This document shows, piece by piece, positions 42,719 through 53,500 of a stretch of 64,000 bases of DNA. The DNA is from a bacterium (GTDB lineage: Bacteria; Pseudomonadota; Gammaproteobacteria; Burkholderiales; Burkholderiaceae_C), in assembly GCA_030824555.1 (NCBI GenBank), contig JAVBXK010000036.1:1-64000 (forward strand), in the 5' to 3' direction. Position 1 is the first letter of the stretch; the number at the start of each line of letters is the position of its first letter. Under the pieces are notes generated by a model. It was not told the DNA's origin. It saw only the letters and a program-made list of their open reading frames with translations, and made no database searches. Position numbers and translations under genes: made by a program.

Positions 42719-43528
42719 TCATTTCGTTGCCCGGGACTCGCGAGCCACCCGCACCGCCTCCCCAATGGCCTTCACCACTGAATCTGGCTTTTCAAGCGGG
42801 ATGACGTGGCCGCTGTCCACCCAAATCTGCTTGGAACCGGGGTACAAATTGGCGATGTCAGCCCGCTTGCGGTTGGCATCGTCAGCCAGCACAGACGATG
42901 CCGTCATGGGTTGAAGTGCACTGAGCACGAACACGGGAACAGCGGGGTCCACCGGCAGGCTCGACACAGCTTGCCCGGTTTGATCCAAGGCAGCAAACTC
43001 TTGCTTGGCCGTGTCGGAGGTCAGCAAACCAAAGGTCATCTTCAACCAGGCGGGCCAGGTTTCGGGGTCGCCAGCGCCTTTCAGTTGCTCGGGGTGGGTG
43101 GTGTCCACCAGCACCAGCGCGGCCACGTCCTGGGGGTATTGCCGTACAAACAGCTGCATGTACAGCCCACCCAAGGAATGCCCCACCAGGACGTAGGGCG
43201 GCGGCAACTGCCGCGCCTTGAGCAGCGCGCGCAGTTCTGCCACGGTGTGCGCACCGTCGCGTGGCGCTGCGGCGGCTTCGCTTTTGCCGTAGCCCGCCCG
43301 GTTGTAGGCCAGCGCAGTGGTTTCACGCACCGTGTCGGGCCAGACTTTGGCCCACCCGTCCAAGGTGCCCCCCAGCCCGTTTTCGAACACAACCACCGGG
43401 GTGCCCTGCCCTGCAACGACAGACTCGACGGCGCGTCCGTCCACGGGCGCGGTGGCCGCGCCGGGCAAGGTGGTGCAGGCACCCAGTAAAACCGGCAGCA
43501 ACAGTGTGGCAAATATCCAGTGTTTCAT
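42719..43528 (-). CDS. Alpha/beta-hydrolase lipoprotein
   Basis: A 269-residue exported hydrolase. Signal with lipobox VLLGAC (Cys about 18) predicts a lipid anchor. The alpha/beta-hydrolase core shows VVFENGLGGTLDGWAKV (oxyanion region), ALAYNRAGYGKS, the nucleophile elbow LVGHSLGGLYMQLF with Ser in GHSLG, ALVLVDTTHPEQL, and a late DSGHVIPLEKPD with the catalytic His. Substrate unknown (ester or lactone). ATG 43528 is chosen because it begins the signal peptide; upstream in-frame sequence is antisense to the preceding lipoprotein region. Gene spacing to the next lipoprotein is 16 bp, so they may be co-transcribed. Confidence 0.85.
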   Translation of the reverse strand: MKHWIFATLLLPVLLGACTTLPGAATAPVDGRAVESVVAGQGTPVVVFENGLGGTLDGWAKVWPDTVRETTALAYNRAGYGKSEAAAAPRDGAHTVAELRALLKARQLPPPYVLVGHSLGGLYMQLFVRQYPQDVAALVLVDTTHPEQLKGAGDPETWPAWLKMTFGLLTSDTAKQEFAALDQTGQAVSSLPVDPAVPVFVLSALQPMTASSVLADDANRKRADIANLYPGSKQIWVDSGHVIPLEKPDSVVKAIGEAVRVARESRATK

Positions 43529-43544
43529 TTGTATGCAATGGGTG

Positions 43545-44120
43545 TCATCGGGCAAAACAGTTGTCAGCTGGCACGGTGGCCAAACTGGCGGAAACGGACG
43601 ACAGCGTGGGCTGGATGGTGGGCATCTCGTCGCCCAGCAAGCACAGCAGGTTGTTGGGCCGCAGGGTCCAGATGGAGCCGAAGCGTGAGCCAATCACCGT
43701 GCGAAGCTCTCCCCAATGGGCCGTCAGATTCTGATTGGCTTCGGCACGCGCAAACGTCACGACACCGGCCTGGGTCGGGCCGACCAGTTGGGATGCGCCT
43801 GCGCATTCGTTGCCGTTGAAGGCCAGCACGCCCTCGGCATAGTCGAGCGTGGCTGGACTGCTCACGGTGGTGGTGGGGCTGGTCACGGTTGCCCGAAGGA
43901 ATTTTTTGAACGATTGAAAGCCCGTCTTCACGCAACCCTGTTGCACCCAGTCGCCAGCCAGCGCTTCTGTGTAGGGCGCGGGCCCCGTCACATTGCCCGG
44001 CGGGCCGCCGTCTTGCCCGCTGTCACCGCCGCCGCAGGCACTCAAGGCCAGCGTGGTGGCGGCCATCAGGGCCACGGCAGACAGGCGTTTGTGGCCTGGC
44101 AAAGTTGAAAACATGGGCAT
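43545..44120 (-). CDS. Uncharacterised lipoprotein
   Basis: A 191-residue lipoprotein (signal with ALSACGGG, Cys about 29) with a Gly/Asp-rich linker after the anchor. The body has paired cysteines (QGCVKTGFQ, GNECAGA, NLLCLLGDE, DNCFAR) that could form two disulfides. No family recognised. AGGAG precedes ATG 44120. It is directly upstream of the alpha/beta-hydrolase lipoprotein gene, suggesting one envelope function for the two. Confidence 0.7.
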   Translation of the reverse strand: MPMFSTLPGHKRLSAVALMAATTLALSACGGGDSGQDGGPPGNVTGPAPYTEALAGDWVQQGCVKTGFQSFKKFLRATVTSPTTTVSSPATLDYAEGVLAFNGNECAGASQLVGPTQAGVVTFARAEANQNLTAHWGELRTVIGSRFGSIWTLRPNNLLCLLGDEMPTIQPTLSSVSASLATVPADNCFAR

Positions 44121-44218
44121 GAAAAACTCCTGTGTGGATGCAAATGAAAGGGAAGCGGGCGCACGGCACCCGTCGGGCAGGCAAAGCAGCCCTGACAACA
44201 GTCAGCAGGTGGAAAAGC

Positions 44219-44941
44219 TCAGGCGGGTTTGCGGGCCACGATGAAGACCCTGATGTCTTTGCCCCGTGTGCCGTGGCGCTCGACCGACACAATCTCCAAG
44301 CCCTGGCGGGTGAAGGCCGATTGCAGCGCCTCCCCGTTGAAGATCAGCACGTGGGGTGCCTTGCCCACCGCGCGCATCAGGGGCAGTGCCAGGTGGGTGA
44401 TCAGTGGGTTCAGCTCGGCGATGCAGGGGGTTTTGGAGATGAGCAAACCGCCCGGCCGCAAGGCTTGCACGGCGTGCGCCAGCGTCTGGTCAAGGTCGCT
44501 TGCCAGGTGCAGCACGTTGAAGGCCAGCACCACGTCACAGGCGCTGTGCCCGGCCACCGGCGCATCGGCATCGGCCACGGCGAAACTCAGGCGCGGCACG
44601 GGCTGGGCCGCCAGCTTTTCCTGGGCGATGGCGATCATGCCGGCCGACACATCGGTTGCCAGCAGGTGCTTGACGAAGGGCGCCAGGCGCAGCGCGGTGG
44701 TGCCGGTGCCGCAGCCGATTTCCAGCACCTCATGCCCCGTAGACAACAAAACCTGCACGCGCCGCAGTGTGGTTTCGTAGCCAGCCATGTCGGCAATGGG
44801 GTCGGCCGCGTACTTGCGCGCAGCGCGGTCCCAGAAACGGGCTTTGCGGGCGGTTGACGCAGTCACCTCGGCAAATTGGGCAGTATCGACAAGGCAAGAA
44901 GCGGTGGCGGGAGTCGGCATGTGGAGGGAGACAAACGTCAT
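44219..44941 (-). CDS. Class I SAM-dependent methyltransferase
   Basis: A 240-residue methyltransferase. VLEIGCGTGTTALRLAP (near residue 72) is the SAM-binding motif I, LLATDVSAGMIAIAQEK is motif II, and DVVLAFNVLHLASDLDQTL and ALRPGGLLISKTP complete the fold. The C-terminus (IVSVERHGTRGKDIRVFIVARK) is typical of small-molecule methylases of the UbiE/MenG group. Substrate unknown. It is divergent from a LysR regulator gene with 82 bp between starts, so the regulator probably controls it. A later Met (44920) is an alternative start. Confidence 0.85.
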   Translation of the reverse strand: MTFVSLHMPTPATASCLVDTAQFAEVTASTARKARFWDRAARKYAADPIADMAGYETTLRRVQVLLSTGHEVLEIGCGTGTTALRLAPFVKHLLATDVSAGMIAIAQEKLAAQPVPRLSFAVADADAPVAGHSACDVVLAFNVLHLASDLDQTLAHAVQALRPGGLLISKTPCIAELNPLITHLALPLMRAVGKAPHVLIFNGEALQSAFTRQGLEIVSVERHGTRGKDIRVFIVARKPA

Positions 44942-45023
44942 TCAATGGACAACACCCGGATGCTATCCATGCACAACGTCGCAGGGAATTGCGGTAAATT
45001 GCACTGAACATATACGTTTTTGC

Positions 45024-45896
45024 ATGAATAACCTCGACTGGAACCAGCTCAAAGCCTTTTTGGAGACCGCCGAAACGGGCTCGCTGTCGGCGGCGGCCCG
45101 CAAGCTGGGCCTGACCCAACCCACGCTGAGCCGCCAGGTGGCGGCCATCGAGCAGCGCATGGGCATCACGCTGTTCGAGCGCGTGGGCAAGGCCATGGCG
45201 CTCACCCCCACCGGGCTGGACTTGCTGGCACACGCACGCGCCATGGGAGCGGCAGCCGAGGCGCTGGGCCTGGCGGCCACTGGCCGCTCGCAGGCTGTGG
45301 GCGGGGTGGTGTCGGTTTCCGCCACCGATGCAGTGGCCGCCTATTTGCTGCCCCCGTTGGTGCGCCAGCTGCGCGAGCAGGCACCGGGCATTGTGGTTGA
45401 GGTGATTTCGTCCAATGCCTTCAGCGACCTGCTGCGCCGCGAGGCCGACATTGCCATCCGCCACGTCAAGCCCGAACAGCCGGAGCTGATTGCGCGCCTG
45501 GTGCGCGAGGCCACCGCCAGTTTTTATGCATCTGAAGACTGGGTGAAGGCACACGGCCACCCGCGCAGCGCGGCCGACGCGGCCCACTTGCCCTTTGTGG
45601 GATCTGACCGGTCGGGTCAGCTCCTGGGTTACCTGCGCCAGCACGGCCTGCAGCTGACCGAAGCCAACTTCAGCTGCTATGCAGACCACTCGGTGCCGCA
45701 CTGGGCGCTGGTGCGTCAAGGCATGGGCATCGGTGTGGTGGGCGACGACATGGTCCGCGACATGCCCGGCATCGTCCGCGTGCTGGATGACGTGCCGCCG
45801 GTGCGTTTCCCGATCTGGCTGGTGACCCACCGCGAACTGCGCACCTCGCAGCCGATACGGGTGGTGTTCGACGCGCTGGCGAAGGGTCTGGCCTGA
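45024..45896 (+). CDS. LysR-family transcriptional regulator
   Basis: A 290-residue LysR-type regulator. The N-terminal winged helix reads LDWNQLKAFLETAETGSLSAAARKLGLTQPTLSRQVAAIEQRMG and LFERVGKAMALTPTG. The effector domain starts near residue 92 (VSVSATDAVAAYLLPPLV) and includes SNAFSDLLRREADIAIRH, like the GcvA/TrpI-type set. ATG 45024 begins the HTH domain at the usual distance; the longer frame upstream is antisense to the methyltransferase. LysR proteins usually regulate the divergent neighbour, here the methyltransferase. Confidence 0.9.
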   Translation: MNNLDWNQLKAFLETAETGSLSAAARKLGLTQPTLSRQVAAIEQRMGITLFERVGKAMALTPTGLDLLAHARAMGAAAEALGLAATGRSQAVGGVVSVSATDAVAAYLLPPLVRQLREQAPGIVVEVISSNAFSDLLRREADIAIRHVKPEQPELIARLVREATASFYASEDWVKAHGHPRSAADAAHLPFVGSDRSGQLLGYLRQHGLQLTEANFSCYADHSVPHWALVRQGMGIGVVGDDMVRDMPGIVRVLDDVPPVRFPIWLVTHRELRTSQPIRVVFDALAKGLA

Positions 45897-46062
45897 AGGT
45901 CCCTTTCTGGGTCATGTGTGGGGCCACTGCACCCACTTGCGGGGGGCCGGAATGGGCCACTGGCATCGAGGGGATTGATCTGCCGCAAATTTGCCGTCAG
46001 GAGATGGTTGCAAAATTCGTAAACACGTTCACAGCAACTGACTCAATGCAGATTTGCGCGAC

Positions 46063-46623
46063 ATGACCACACCCCTTCGAACACAAGTCATTCAGGCAGC
46101 TCGCGGCCTTTTCATGGAAAAGGGGTACGAAGCTGTTGGCATGCGGGAAATAGCTGACGCGGTAGGGAAAAAACCCGTGCAGGTTTACCGCCTGGCACTA
46201 TCGAAGGCAGACATCCTGGCTGAAATCATTCTGGCATTGAACCAAGAGCAGATTGAGGCGCTGCCTTTGCTGGTGTCCCGAGTGGAGGGCACCAACGCTT
46301 TCGAACGAACTTGCAGCTACTTGCAGGGTCTGTACGAGTCGGATGTGGCTCATGTGCGTGTGCGCGCCATTGGAGCGGCACACGGCTGGCTTTGGAGTCA
46401 ATCCTATGAGCAGGCTGTGGTCGAGCAGGTTTGGCAGTTGGTGGGCCCCATCGTCGGGTGGATGAACGCAGACGGGCTGAGCGACATTCCCGCTCGTTGC
46501 TACGCCATCTGGTCTTTGTATTACGTGGGTTACAGGTGCGCCGTGATGCGCGGCGGGACACCCGCAGAGTGCCTGGCGGAGATCCGCCCCAGCTTGGCCT
46601 TGTTGTTCCCACCCCAGGCCTGA
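46063..46623 (+). CDS. TetR-family transcriptional regulator
   Basis: A 186-residue TetR-type repressor: TQVIQAARGLFMEKGYEAVGMREIADAVGKKPVQVYRLALSKADILAEI is the DNA-binding domain, with YRLALSKADIL where most TetR have YxHFxSKExLL. The ligand domain is all-helical with a Trp-rich segment (GWLWSQSY). ATG 46063 (or TTG 46054) gives the same domain. It lies 10 bp before the diguanylate cyclase gene and probably forms an operon with it, a possible way to tie c-di-GMP synthesis to a small ligand. Confidence 0.85.
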   Translation: MTTPLRTQVIQAARGLFMEKGYEAVGMREIADAVGKKPVQVYRLALSKADILAEIILALNQEQIEALPLLVSRVEGTNAFERTCSYLQGLYESDVAHVRVRAIGAAHGWLWSQSYEQAVVEQVWQLVGPIVGWMNADGLSDIPARCYAIWSLYYVGYRCAVMRGGTPAECLAEIRPSLALLFPPQA

Positions 46624-46633
46624 CTGCACTGCG

Positions 46634-49330
46634 ATGGACCACCCCACTCCCCCGCGCATGCTGCAGCACATTGCTTACCAATGGTTGCTGCTGACAGTCA
46701 TTGCGGTTGGTATGGCCGTTTCTTGGCTTTGGGCCGACCGCCAAGACACATTGCGTCAGGCTGCTGTTCAGCAAACCAATGTGGCACGATTGCTTGAAAT
46801 TCACACCACCCACGTCATTGGCAATGCCAACACCGTGTTGGACCGGGTGATCGACGAGGTGCGGGACCACGACATCATGGCCACTGGCGCAGACAAGCGC
46901 TGGCCCGTGCTGGCCCGCATGGCCGAGCGACTGCCCAGCAGCGGGCGGCTGTGGCTTTACCGTGCAGATGGCACAGCCGTGATGGCATCACACCTGCGCC
47001 GCTCCAACAACAATGCCACGGACCGTGAATACTTCACGGCTCAGCGCGAGCGAGACGCCGGTCTGTTCATCGGCGAGACGGTCGTGGGCAAGACCACACA
47101 CAAGAAGGTGTTCAATCTCAGCCGTCGGCTGGAAACCCCAGACGGCACGTTTGCCGGGGTGGCGATGGCCGCCATCGACATTGACGTGTTTGTCCAGGCC
47201 GTCAGTGAACTGAAGCTGGGCAATTCGGCTGCGTACACGTTGGCCAGGCTGGATGGAGCGGTGATCATGCGACACCCCGATGAGGAGGCAGCAGGCAAGC
47301 GATTCGGGCTGAGGGTCTTGAACGAAATCACCAAGGCACCGTATGGCGTTTACTCTGCGGTATCACTCTTAGACGGCGTGGACCGTCAGCTTGCGTATCG
47401 CAAACACCCCACACTTCCCGTGGTCATCGTGGTCAGCTTGGCCAGAGAAGAAATTCTCGCTTCTTGGGTGCAGCGCGCGTGGGTCACAGCCGTTGCGTTG
47501 TGCTGCCTGTTGGGGCTGGGAAGTTGGTTGACACTCAAATCGCATGTCGCGGCCAGGCGCGAAGCCCGAGTCGTGGCACACATGCAAACGGTGCTGGACA
47601 CGGTGGCCGAAGGCATTTGCGGCATCGATGCACACGGCAACGTGGCGTTCATCAACCCAGCTGGCGCGGCACTGCTGGGTTGCGACCCTGACGAGTTGGT
47701 TGGTCACCCCCTTCGCTCGGTTGCAGGGTGGTCTGATGAAAACAAACCGGCTCCTGAATTTGCCAGTTGCCAGGCGTCAGGCACCACAACTGTCCAAGCG
47801 CTGGGTGGACTGCGCTTCACGGCTGAATACTCGGCCACCCAGGTATCCGACTTGGGAGGCCGACCTGGCCTTGTGGTGGCATTCAGGGACGTGAGCCCAC
47901 TCATCGCATCGCGGAACGCCTTGCAAGAACAAAAGGAGTTCGTGACCCGCATACTGGATTCGCTCGCAGAACAAGTTGCGGTGGTCGACGGCAAAGGGGT
48001 CATCACGCAAGTCAATGAGGCCTGGCGGCTGTTTGCCCACGTCAACGGTGCCGGTGGCGCCCCCGCTGTCTCGGTGGGCAGCAATTACCTGCACGTGTGC
48101 AGCCAGGCCGCAACAGGTGGTGTCCATGCCGATCAGGCAGGCGCTGCGTTCAACGGCATCCAGGCCGTACTGGATGGGACGAAGGACCACTTCACACTGG
48201 AATACCCTTGTGATGCGCCCGATGAGAAACGTTGGTTCGCCATGACCGTGTTGCCGCTGAAGGGCGCGCAAGGTGGTGCCGTCATCATTCACCAGAATCT
48301 GACCGAGCGACACGTGGCAGAGGAAAAGCTGCGAACGGGCGAAGAACACTTCCGCATGTTGGCCGAAAACATGGCCGACATGGTGTGGAAAGCCGACCAG
48401 GACTTGCGCTTCACCTATATCAACGACGCTGATCGACGGGTGCGTGGCTTCGAGCGCGGGGAAGTCATCGGGCACACCATCATGGACACCCTCACGCCCG
48501 AGGGAACGCACGTTCTTGCCAGCCTGAAACGCCAGCGCCAGGCACTGGAGTCCAGTGGCCGCAAAGGGGTGCCTTTGCGCGTTGAGTTTCCACAACGTTG
48601 CAAGGACGGCGGAGAAGTCTGGACCGAAGTCACCACCATGCCCATCTACGACTTGAACGGCCATATCAACGGCTACCAGGGGATCGGGCGTGACGTGACT
48701 GCACGCAAACAACAGGAACGCACGCAGCAAGACGAGCGGCAAGAGCTCGAAAGCCAACTGGCTCAGGCAGAAACCGAAAAAGCTGAACTGCACGCCAAGG
48801 CCAACCGCGATCCGCTTACCGGGTTGAACAACCGCCGTTACCTGAACGATGCACTCCCGCACGAGTTGACACGGGCACAACGAAAAGACTACCCGGTGGC
48901 GGTGATCATGGTTGACTTGGACCACTTCAAGGTGGTCAATGACACCCATGGACACGCGGCAGGCGATGAGGTGCTGCGCACGCTGGCGGCATTGCTCAAA
49001 CGCTGTGCCCGGGAAAGCGATCTGATCTGCCGCTACGGTGGCGAAGAGTTTGTGATCGTGATGCCAGGCATGAGCACACAAGGTGCCTGGGAGCGGGTGG
49101 ACACACTGCGCAAGATCTTGGCTGACACGTCCGTTCAGCATGGTGATGCCACCATCCGTGTCACCATGTCAGCCGGGATTGCGGCATTCCCGGAACACAG
49201 CACCCACGAAGCCACACTGCTGACACAGGCAGACCATGCGCTGTATCAGGCCAAGCGCCGCGGGCGCAACCAGGTTGCGGTATACAACGCGGCAGATACA
49301 GCAGACAACCGCAGTGACAGCGGTAGGTAA
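46634..49330 (+). CDS. Membrane diguanylate cyclase with Cache and PAS domains
   Basis: An 898-residue sensor. Transmembrane segment about 15-34, periplasmic double-Cache region 40-275 (DREYFTAQRERDAGLFIGETVVG), second transmembrane segment about 282-300, then three PAS domains (about 316-430, 440-560, 570-690; FRMLAENMADMVWKADQD with a PAC ending WTEVTTMPIYDLNG). A coiled coil (QQDERQELESQLAQAETEKAELHAK) leads to a GGDEF domain. The active site is GGEEF (802-806), which supports catalysis. An I-site RESD (793-796) lies five residues upstream, so product inhibition is expected. It makes c-di-GMP in response to an extracellular ligand. Confidence 0.93.
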   Translation: MDHPTPPRMLQHIAYQWLLLTVIAVGMAVSWLWADRQDTLRQAAVQQTNVARLLEIHTTHVIGNANTVLDRVIDEVRDHDIMATGADKRWPVLARMAERLPSSGRLWLYRADGTAVMASHLRRSNNNATDREYFTAQRERDAGLFIGETVVGKTTHKKVFNLSRRLETPDGTFAGVAMAAIDIDVFVQAVSELKLGNSAAYTLARLDGAVIMRHPDEEAAGKRFGLRVLNEITKAPYGVYSAVSLLDGVDRQLAYRKHPTLPVVIVVSLAREEILASWVQRAWVTAVALCCLLGLGSWLTLKSHVAARREARVVAHMQTVLDTVAEGICGIDAHGNVAFINPAGAALLGCDPDELVGHPLRSVAGWSDENKPAPEFASCQASGTTTVQALGGLRFTAEYSATQVSDLGGRPGLVVAFRDVSPLIASRNALQEQKEFVTRILDSLAEQVAVVDGKGVITQVNEAWRLFAHVNGAGGAPAVSVGSNYLHVCSQAATGGVHADQAGAAFNGIQAVLDGTKDHFTLEYPCDAPDEKRWFAMTVLPLKGAQGGAVIIHQNLTERHVAEEKLRTGEEHFRMLAENMADMVWKADQDLRFTYINDADRRVRGFERGEVIGHTIMDTLTPEGTHVLASLKRQRQALESSGRKGVPLRVEFPQRCKDGGEVWTEVTTMPIYDLNGHINGYQGIGRDVTARKQQERTQQDERQELESQLAQAETEKAELHAKANRDPLTGLNNRRYLNDALPHELTRAQRKDYPVAVIMVDLDHFKVVNDTHGHAAGDEVLRTLAALLKRCARESDLICRYGGEEFVIVMPGMSTQGAWERVDTLRKILADTSVQHGDATIRVTMSAGIAAFPEHSTHEATLLTQADHALYQAKRRGRNQVAVYNAADTADNRSDSGR

Positions 49331-49383
49331 TGAAGTAGTGAACTGGCATGACCCAATTGCCGTGCGCAAAGGTCATCGATCAA

Positions 49384-50016
49384 CTACGACTTCATGACTC
49401 TGCGCTCCATCTCGCCCGTCAGCACCATCTCTATCCACAGGCGCTTTGCAAAGCCCTGGTTGAACAACAGCCAAATCACCACGGGCGTGAGTGGGGTCAA
49501 AATTAAAAATCCAAACTGATACCCATACGCCACCAGTTCTGCCGACCATCCTTGCAAGCCTGTTGCGGCACGGGCTGTCGCCCCCCCTTGAAGCACAACC
49601 GCCAGCCAATGGCAACACATGCAAGCTGCCTGGACCGGCACCAACAGCATGGCCCCCACCCCTGACTGCCACCATGTATTTCCCGTTTTTGAAGCAAGCA
49701 TCAGCGCCAGATACAACACCAAGCCATATCCGTAGGTGAGGAAGTTCACGTCAGGCTGCATGAAGCCCACCACATGACGATCGCCCTGTGGCACCAACAA
49801 GCCGACATGGGTAATCAGCTCAATGACCACGCCATGGGCCTGCACAGCCTGTACCCAGTTGAACTGGCTTTTCATCACAAAGGAAGCCAACCAGGTTGGG
49901 GGAATCGCCAAGTAGGCAGCCATGGCATACCAAGGAAACGAAAGCACGCCCATGTAGCCGATGCTTTTGAGTAAAAACCGACTCAGCTGACTGAGTCTGA
50001 AAACGTCATGCGGCAT
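49384..50016 (-). CDS. Exosortase H-associated membrane protein
   Basis: A 210-residue membrane protein with about five hydrophobic helices, directly after the exosortase H gene and overlapping it by 11 bp. It matches in size and place the XrtH-associated protein that accompanies exosortase H in other IPTL-CTERM systems. I recognise it by context and hydropathy, with IPPTWLASFVMKSQFNWVQAVQ and HVVGFMQPDVNFLTYGYGL as distinctive parts. Its job is unknown; it may help target recognition or processing. Confidence 0.7.
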   Translation of the reverse strand: MPHDVFRLSQLSRFLLKSIGYMGVLSFPWYAMAAYLAIPPTWLASFVMKSQFNWVQAVQAHGVVIELITHVGLLVPQGDRHVVGFMQPDVNFLTYGYGLVLYLALMLASKTGNTWWQSGVGAMLLVPVQAACMCCHWLAVVLQGGATARAATGLQGWSAELVAYGYQFGFLILTPLTPVVIWLLFNQGFAKRLWIEMVLTGEMERRVMKS

Positions 50017-50506
50017 AGGTTTCCGTTGACCTTCTGGCGACCGCTCGCATCCACAACAGCCATACCACCAGCACGTCCAGCATGATCAAGGCCTGCCAAA
50101 GATACAGGTGTGCAAACTCGAAAACAGCGGTGTCCCATTTCCCCAGGTAGTACAAACTGATGATGCGCAACAGATTGACAACTTGAACCGCCGCCACCCC
50201 GAACACCACGCCCAGGACTTTGAGCCTCAAAGGCGCTGGGAATGCAATGATGCCGGCGACAAGGATGATTGCAGCCTCGACCCCGTTGCAACCTGACTCA
50301 ATGGATACCGCAAATCCAGTCGATTGACTTTGAAGCATTTGGCCGTGGCTGATCACATCTTGATCGAACATCGACATCAAGAATGCGCTGGCTTGCGCCA
50401 GAAGCCCTGTCCAGGGATACACCACGGCCGTGTGCACAGCGTTGAGCTTTTCGATGCCAAACAACAGCATCAACACGCTCAGGAAAACAGCGAAAAATCG
50501 GGTCAT
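50006..50506 (-). CDS. xrtH: Exosortase H (XrtH), IPTL-CTERM protein-sorting transpeptidase
   Basis: Exosortases cleave C-terminal sorting signals of exported proteins in the inner membrane. The 166-residue protein has several helices and the catalytic triad seen in the family: Cys73 in ESGCNGVEA, Arg114 in VVNLLRIISLYY and His133 in FEFAHLYLWQ. The short length and NGVEAAIIL fit the XrtH class that pairs with IPTLxxWG-CTERM targets. The gene is downstream of such a target and followed by its associated membrane protein, in one unit. Confidence 0.9.
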   Translation of the reverse strand: MTRFFAVFLSVLMLLFGIEKLNAVHTAVVYPWTGLLAQASAFLMSMFDQDVISHGQMLQSQSTGFAVSIESGCNGVEAAIILVAGIIAFPAPLRLKVLGVVFGVAAVQVVNLLRIISLYYLGKWDTAVFEFAHLYLWQALIMLDVLVVWLLWMRAVARRSTETYAA

Positions 50507-50542
50507 CGCGAGTGACTCTGAATGCCGCCATGGTGCCCCGAT

Positions 50543-53500
50543 TCAAGTGCCCTTTCGGCGTTGGGCAACGACAGCCAGACCGCCCATCAGTGCGGCCATC
50601 ACAATCATCCCCCACTCGCTCAGTGTGGGGATGTTGACCACAGAGGCAGGTGGCGCCTGCAATGTGATGACCACCATGGCTGCGTCGTAGGCATTGTTTT
50701 CGTAAACGCTGATGACCACGCTGAACGTACCCGGCTGCCCCGTGGGCGTACCCGTGATGGCCCCTGTGACTGGGTTGAGCACAAGCCCAGTCGGCAGGGT
50801 ACCCGCCAGAACGGCAAATGTGGGGCGGGTAAAACCCGCGAGGACCGGTGCCGTGCTGAAACCTTGACCACCAGTCGCCGTTGCTTGGGCATAGCTGAAC
50901 GCAGTGGTGCGCTCGCTCACATTCACCAGCACAGAATTGGACTGCACGGCGCCCAGCAAATCCGTTGCGGCCTGGGCGGCGACCACCAGACAATGTCCGG
51001 CACGGATCCCCGTCAGGACAGCGCCTGTCACATAGCAAGGCCCCGTCACGGTGTAGCTCACCGAACCACCGCTGATGCCTCCGCTGACACTCAACGTGGC
51101 ACTGCCGCCGAAACCGATTTTTGACTTGTCAGATGTCAGCACCAGTGCCGGCGCCACGCCAGGATTGACAACGACGGTGACTGGCTGAGATGTCACCGAG
51201 CTGTAGCTGATGGTCCCTGCTTTGTTCGCCACCACTTGGCATCTCCCCACCCCCACACCGGTCAATGTTGCGCCGTTGGTGGTGCATGGGCCGCTGATCA
51301 CGGCATACGTCACCAATCCGGTGTCAGTTCCGCCAGCGGTGTTGAGCATGCTGGTGCCATTGGCACTGATGGTGGTCGGGTACACGCTGAGCAAAAGCGG
51401 CGCTTGAGCTGCCACCCCCACGGCCACCGTGACCGGGTTTGATGAAATGCCATTGAAGTTGGCATCTGCAGCCTGGCTGGCTGTCACAGTGCAACTCCCG
51501 ACGCCAGTGCCGGTCAATGTGTTGCCTGCCAGTGAGCAAGGTCCGCTCGTCACACTGTAGGTCACCGCCCCGGTTCCGCCTCCGGTGGCACTCAACGCAG
51601 TGCCATTGCCCACGGCAATCTGGGTTGAAGCGGCGGTCAGCAGCAGCGGAGGCGGACTGCCCTTGGACACGGTGATGTTCTGGGTCACTTGCGTCGCTGA
51701 GCCGTAGGTGGCGTTACCGGGCTGGTTGGCAGCGATGGTGCATGTGCCTGCAGTCAAAGTGGTGACCAAGCTGCCGCTGACCGAACAAACGGATGGCGTC
51801 AGACTGCTGAATGCCACCATCAGACCTGAACTGGCCGTGGCATTGACGGCAAACGCCCCCCCTGGCGTGAAGACAGGCGATGGCAGCGCCCCAAAGCTGA
51901 TGGTTTGCCCCCCGCTCAACACTTGCAGCACGACGGTCGATGTGACCGACTCCGTCCCCGTGTCACTGACACCTCTGATGGTGAAAGACGATGGCCCAAA
52001 CACTTCTGAAGGGAATCCACTGATCACCCCTGTGACAAGGTCAAACCGGAGACCCGCGGGCAAGCCAGGGTTGATGGAGTACGTGACGGCCCCGCTCAGG
52101 CCACTGGTCACCATGGTCGCAGAGGGATTGATGCTGGTGCCCACCGTGCCGCTGAGCGTCTGTGAACTGGGGCTCAAACTGGCTGCGGGCGGTGCCATGG
52201 GCACCACGGTCAGGGTGACCGCTCCCGCATAGCCCGAGTCGCCACTGTCGTGATAGTTGATCTGGTAACGGTTCAGGCCCAGCACAAAGTTGCTGCCATC
52301 GCGGTGCCCGTTGAAATATTGGTTGGCTACGCCAGCCACACCCCCTGTGCCACTCAGACCAGCGTAATCGATCAACACAAACTTGGTACCGACTGGCAGC
52401 ACTTCATCGTTCACCAGCGAGAGATTCAGTTCGGCAAAATTGAGAATGGCGACCTCGCTGCTGCTACGCAGTTGGCTGTTGCTGCGCGCCGTTGGGTCAA
52501 TTGTCAGCTGCAACGTCGAAAAGTAATTCAGCTCGACTCTGTTGTCTGTGTTCAACACGGCGGTGGCGCCTGCAGCGGTGCCAAAGTTTCCGACAGTGAG
52601 CCGACCATCTTCGCCGATGCTGATCACGCCCTGGTTGCCCCCCAGGATGTTGTAAGTGCCTGCTGAAACGGCGATCGCACCGTCAGCAGCGGCCGAGATT
52701 TCGCCCTGATTGATGAAGTTGGCAAAGTAGCTGCTGGCACCCAACAGCTCTATCCCACCACCGTTCTTCACACTGAGGCTGCCAAACACAATGTCGTTCG
52801 TGCGGTTGATGGCGATGCGCGCGCCGGGATTGACTTTGAAAATACCGCCGTTGTTGACCAGGCTGGCACCGTCATTGATGATGATTTGCCCATAGTGATC
52901 GCTGGATGCAGCCGTCCAGCGCAATTCAAAATCCGATGCCAGACTGCCCTGCCCGTTGAGGGTGAGGGTGGAATCGGGCTCCATCACCACCATGGCTGCC
53001 GTCACGCTGTAATTTGTGCTGCTGTACTCTTGCGGGAGGGCAATGGTGTTGCGGCCAAAGACATCCAATACCGGGGTGGTCAGCTTCGCAGCGGAATCGG
53101 CGATATCCACGCTGGCGCCGTCAAGGGTCAAACGAGCATCGACCGTCAACCGGGTGGCACCAAGGCCCAGCTTCAGGCTGCTGTTGATGAAGGCCACATC
53201 GCCCGACTTCAGTTTGCTGGATTCATTGACCAGTTCCAGTGACGCGCCGTTCTGGAACGTCATCTGCCCGTAAATACCGGGGGTGGCATTGGACTGGCCG
53301 AACGTCAAGGACGATTGATCCAGTTTCAGTGTGGACCCGTCGATGGTCGCGGTGTTGCCTGCACCATAAAAATACAAAGCGTCATGATAGTTACCGTGGA
53401 CATTGCCAACACGGTAGAAGGTCAGTGTCGACCCTGCGCCTGTGACGTTCAGGGCAGTGGTTGATGGCACGTCCACCTTGGCCCACCAATTGGAGATGGT

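Noticed and set aside
42366..42765. Minus-strand short frames between the hydrolase and the integrase remnant
   Set aside because: Arg/Ala/Cys-rich translations in several frames at once; this looks like GC-rich non-coding DNA.
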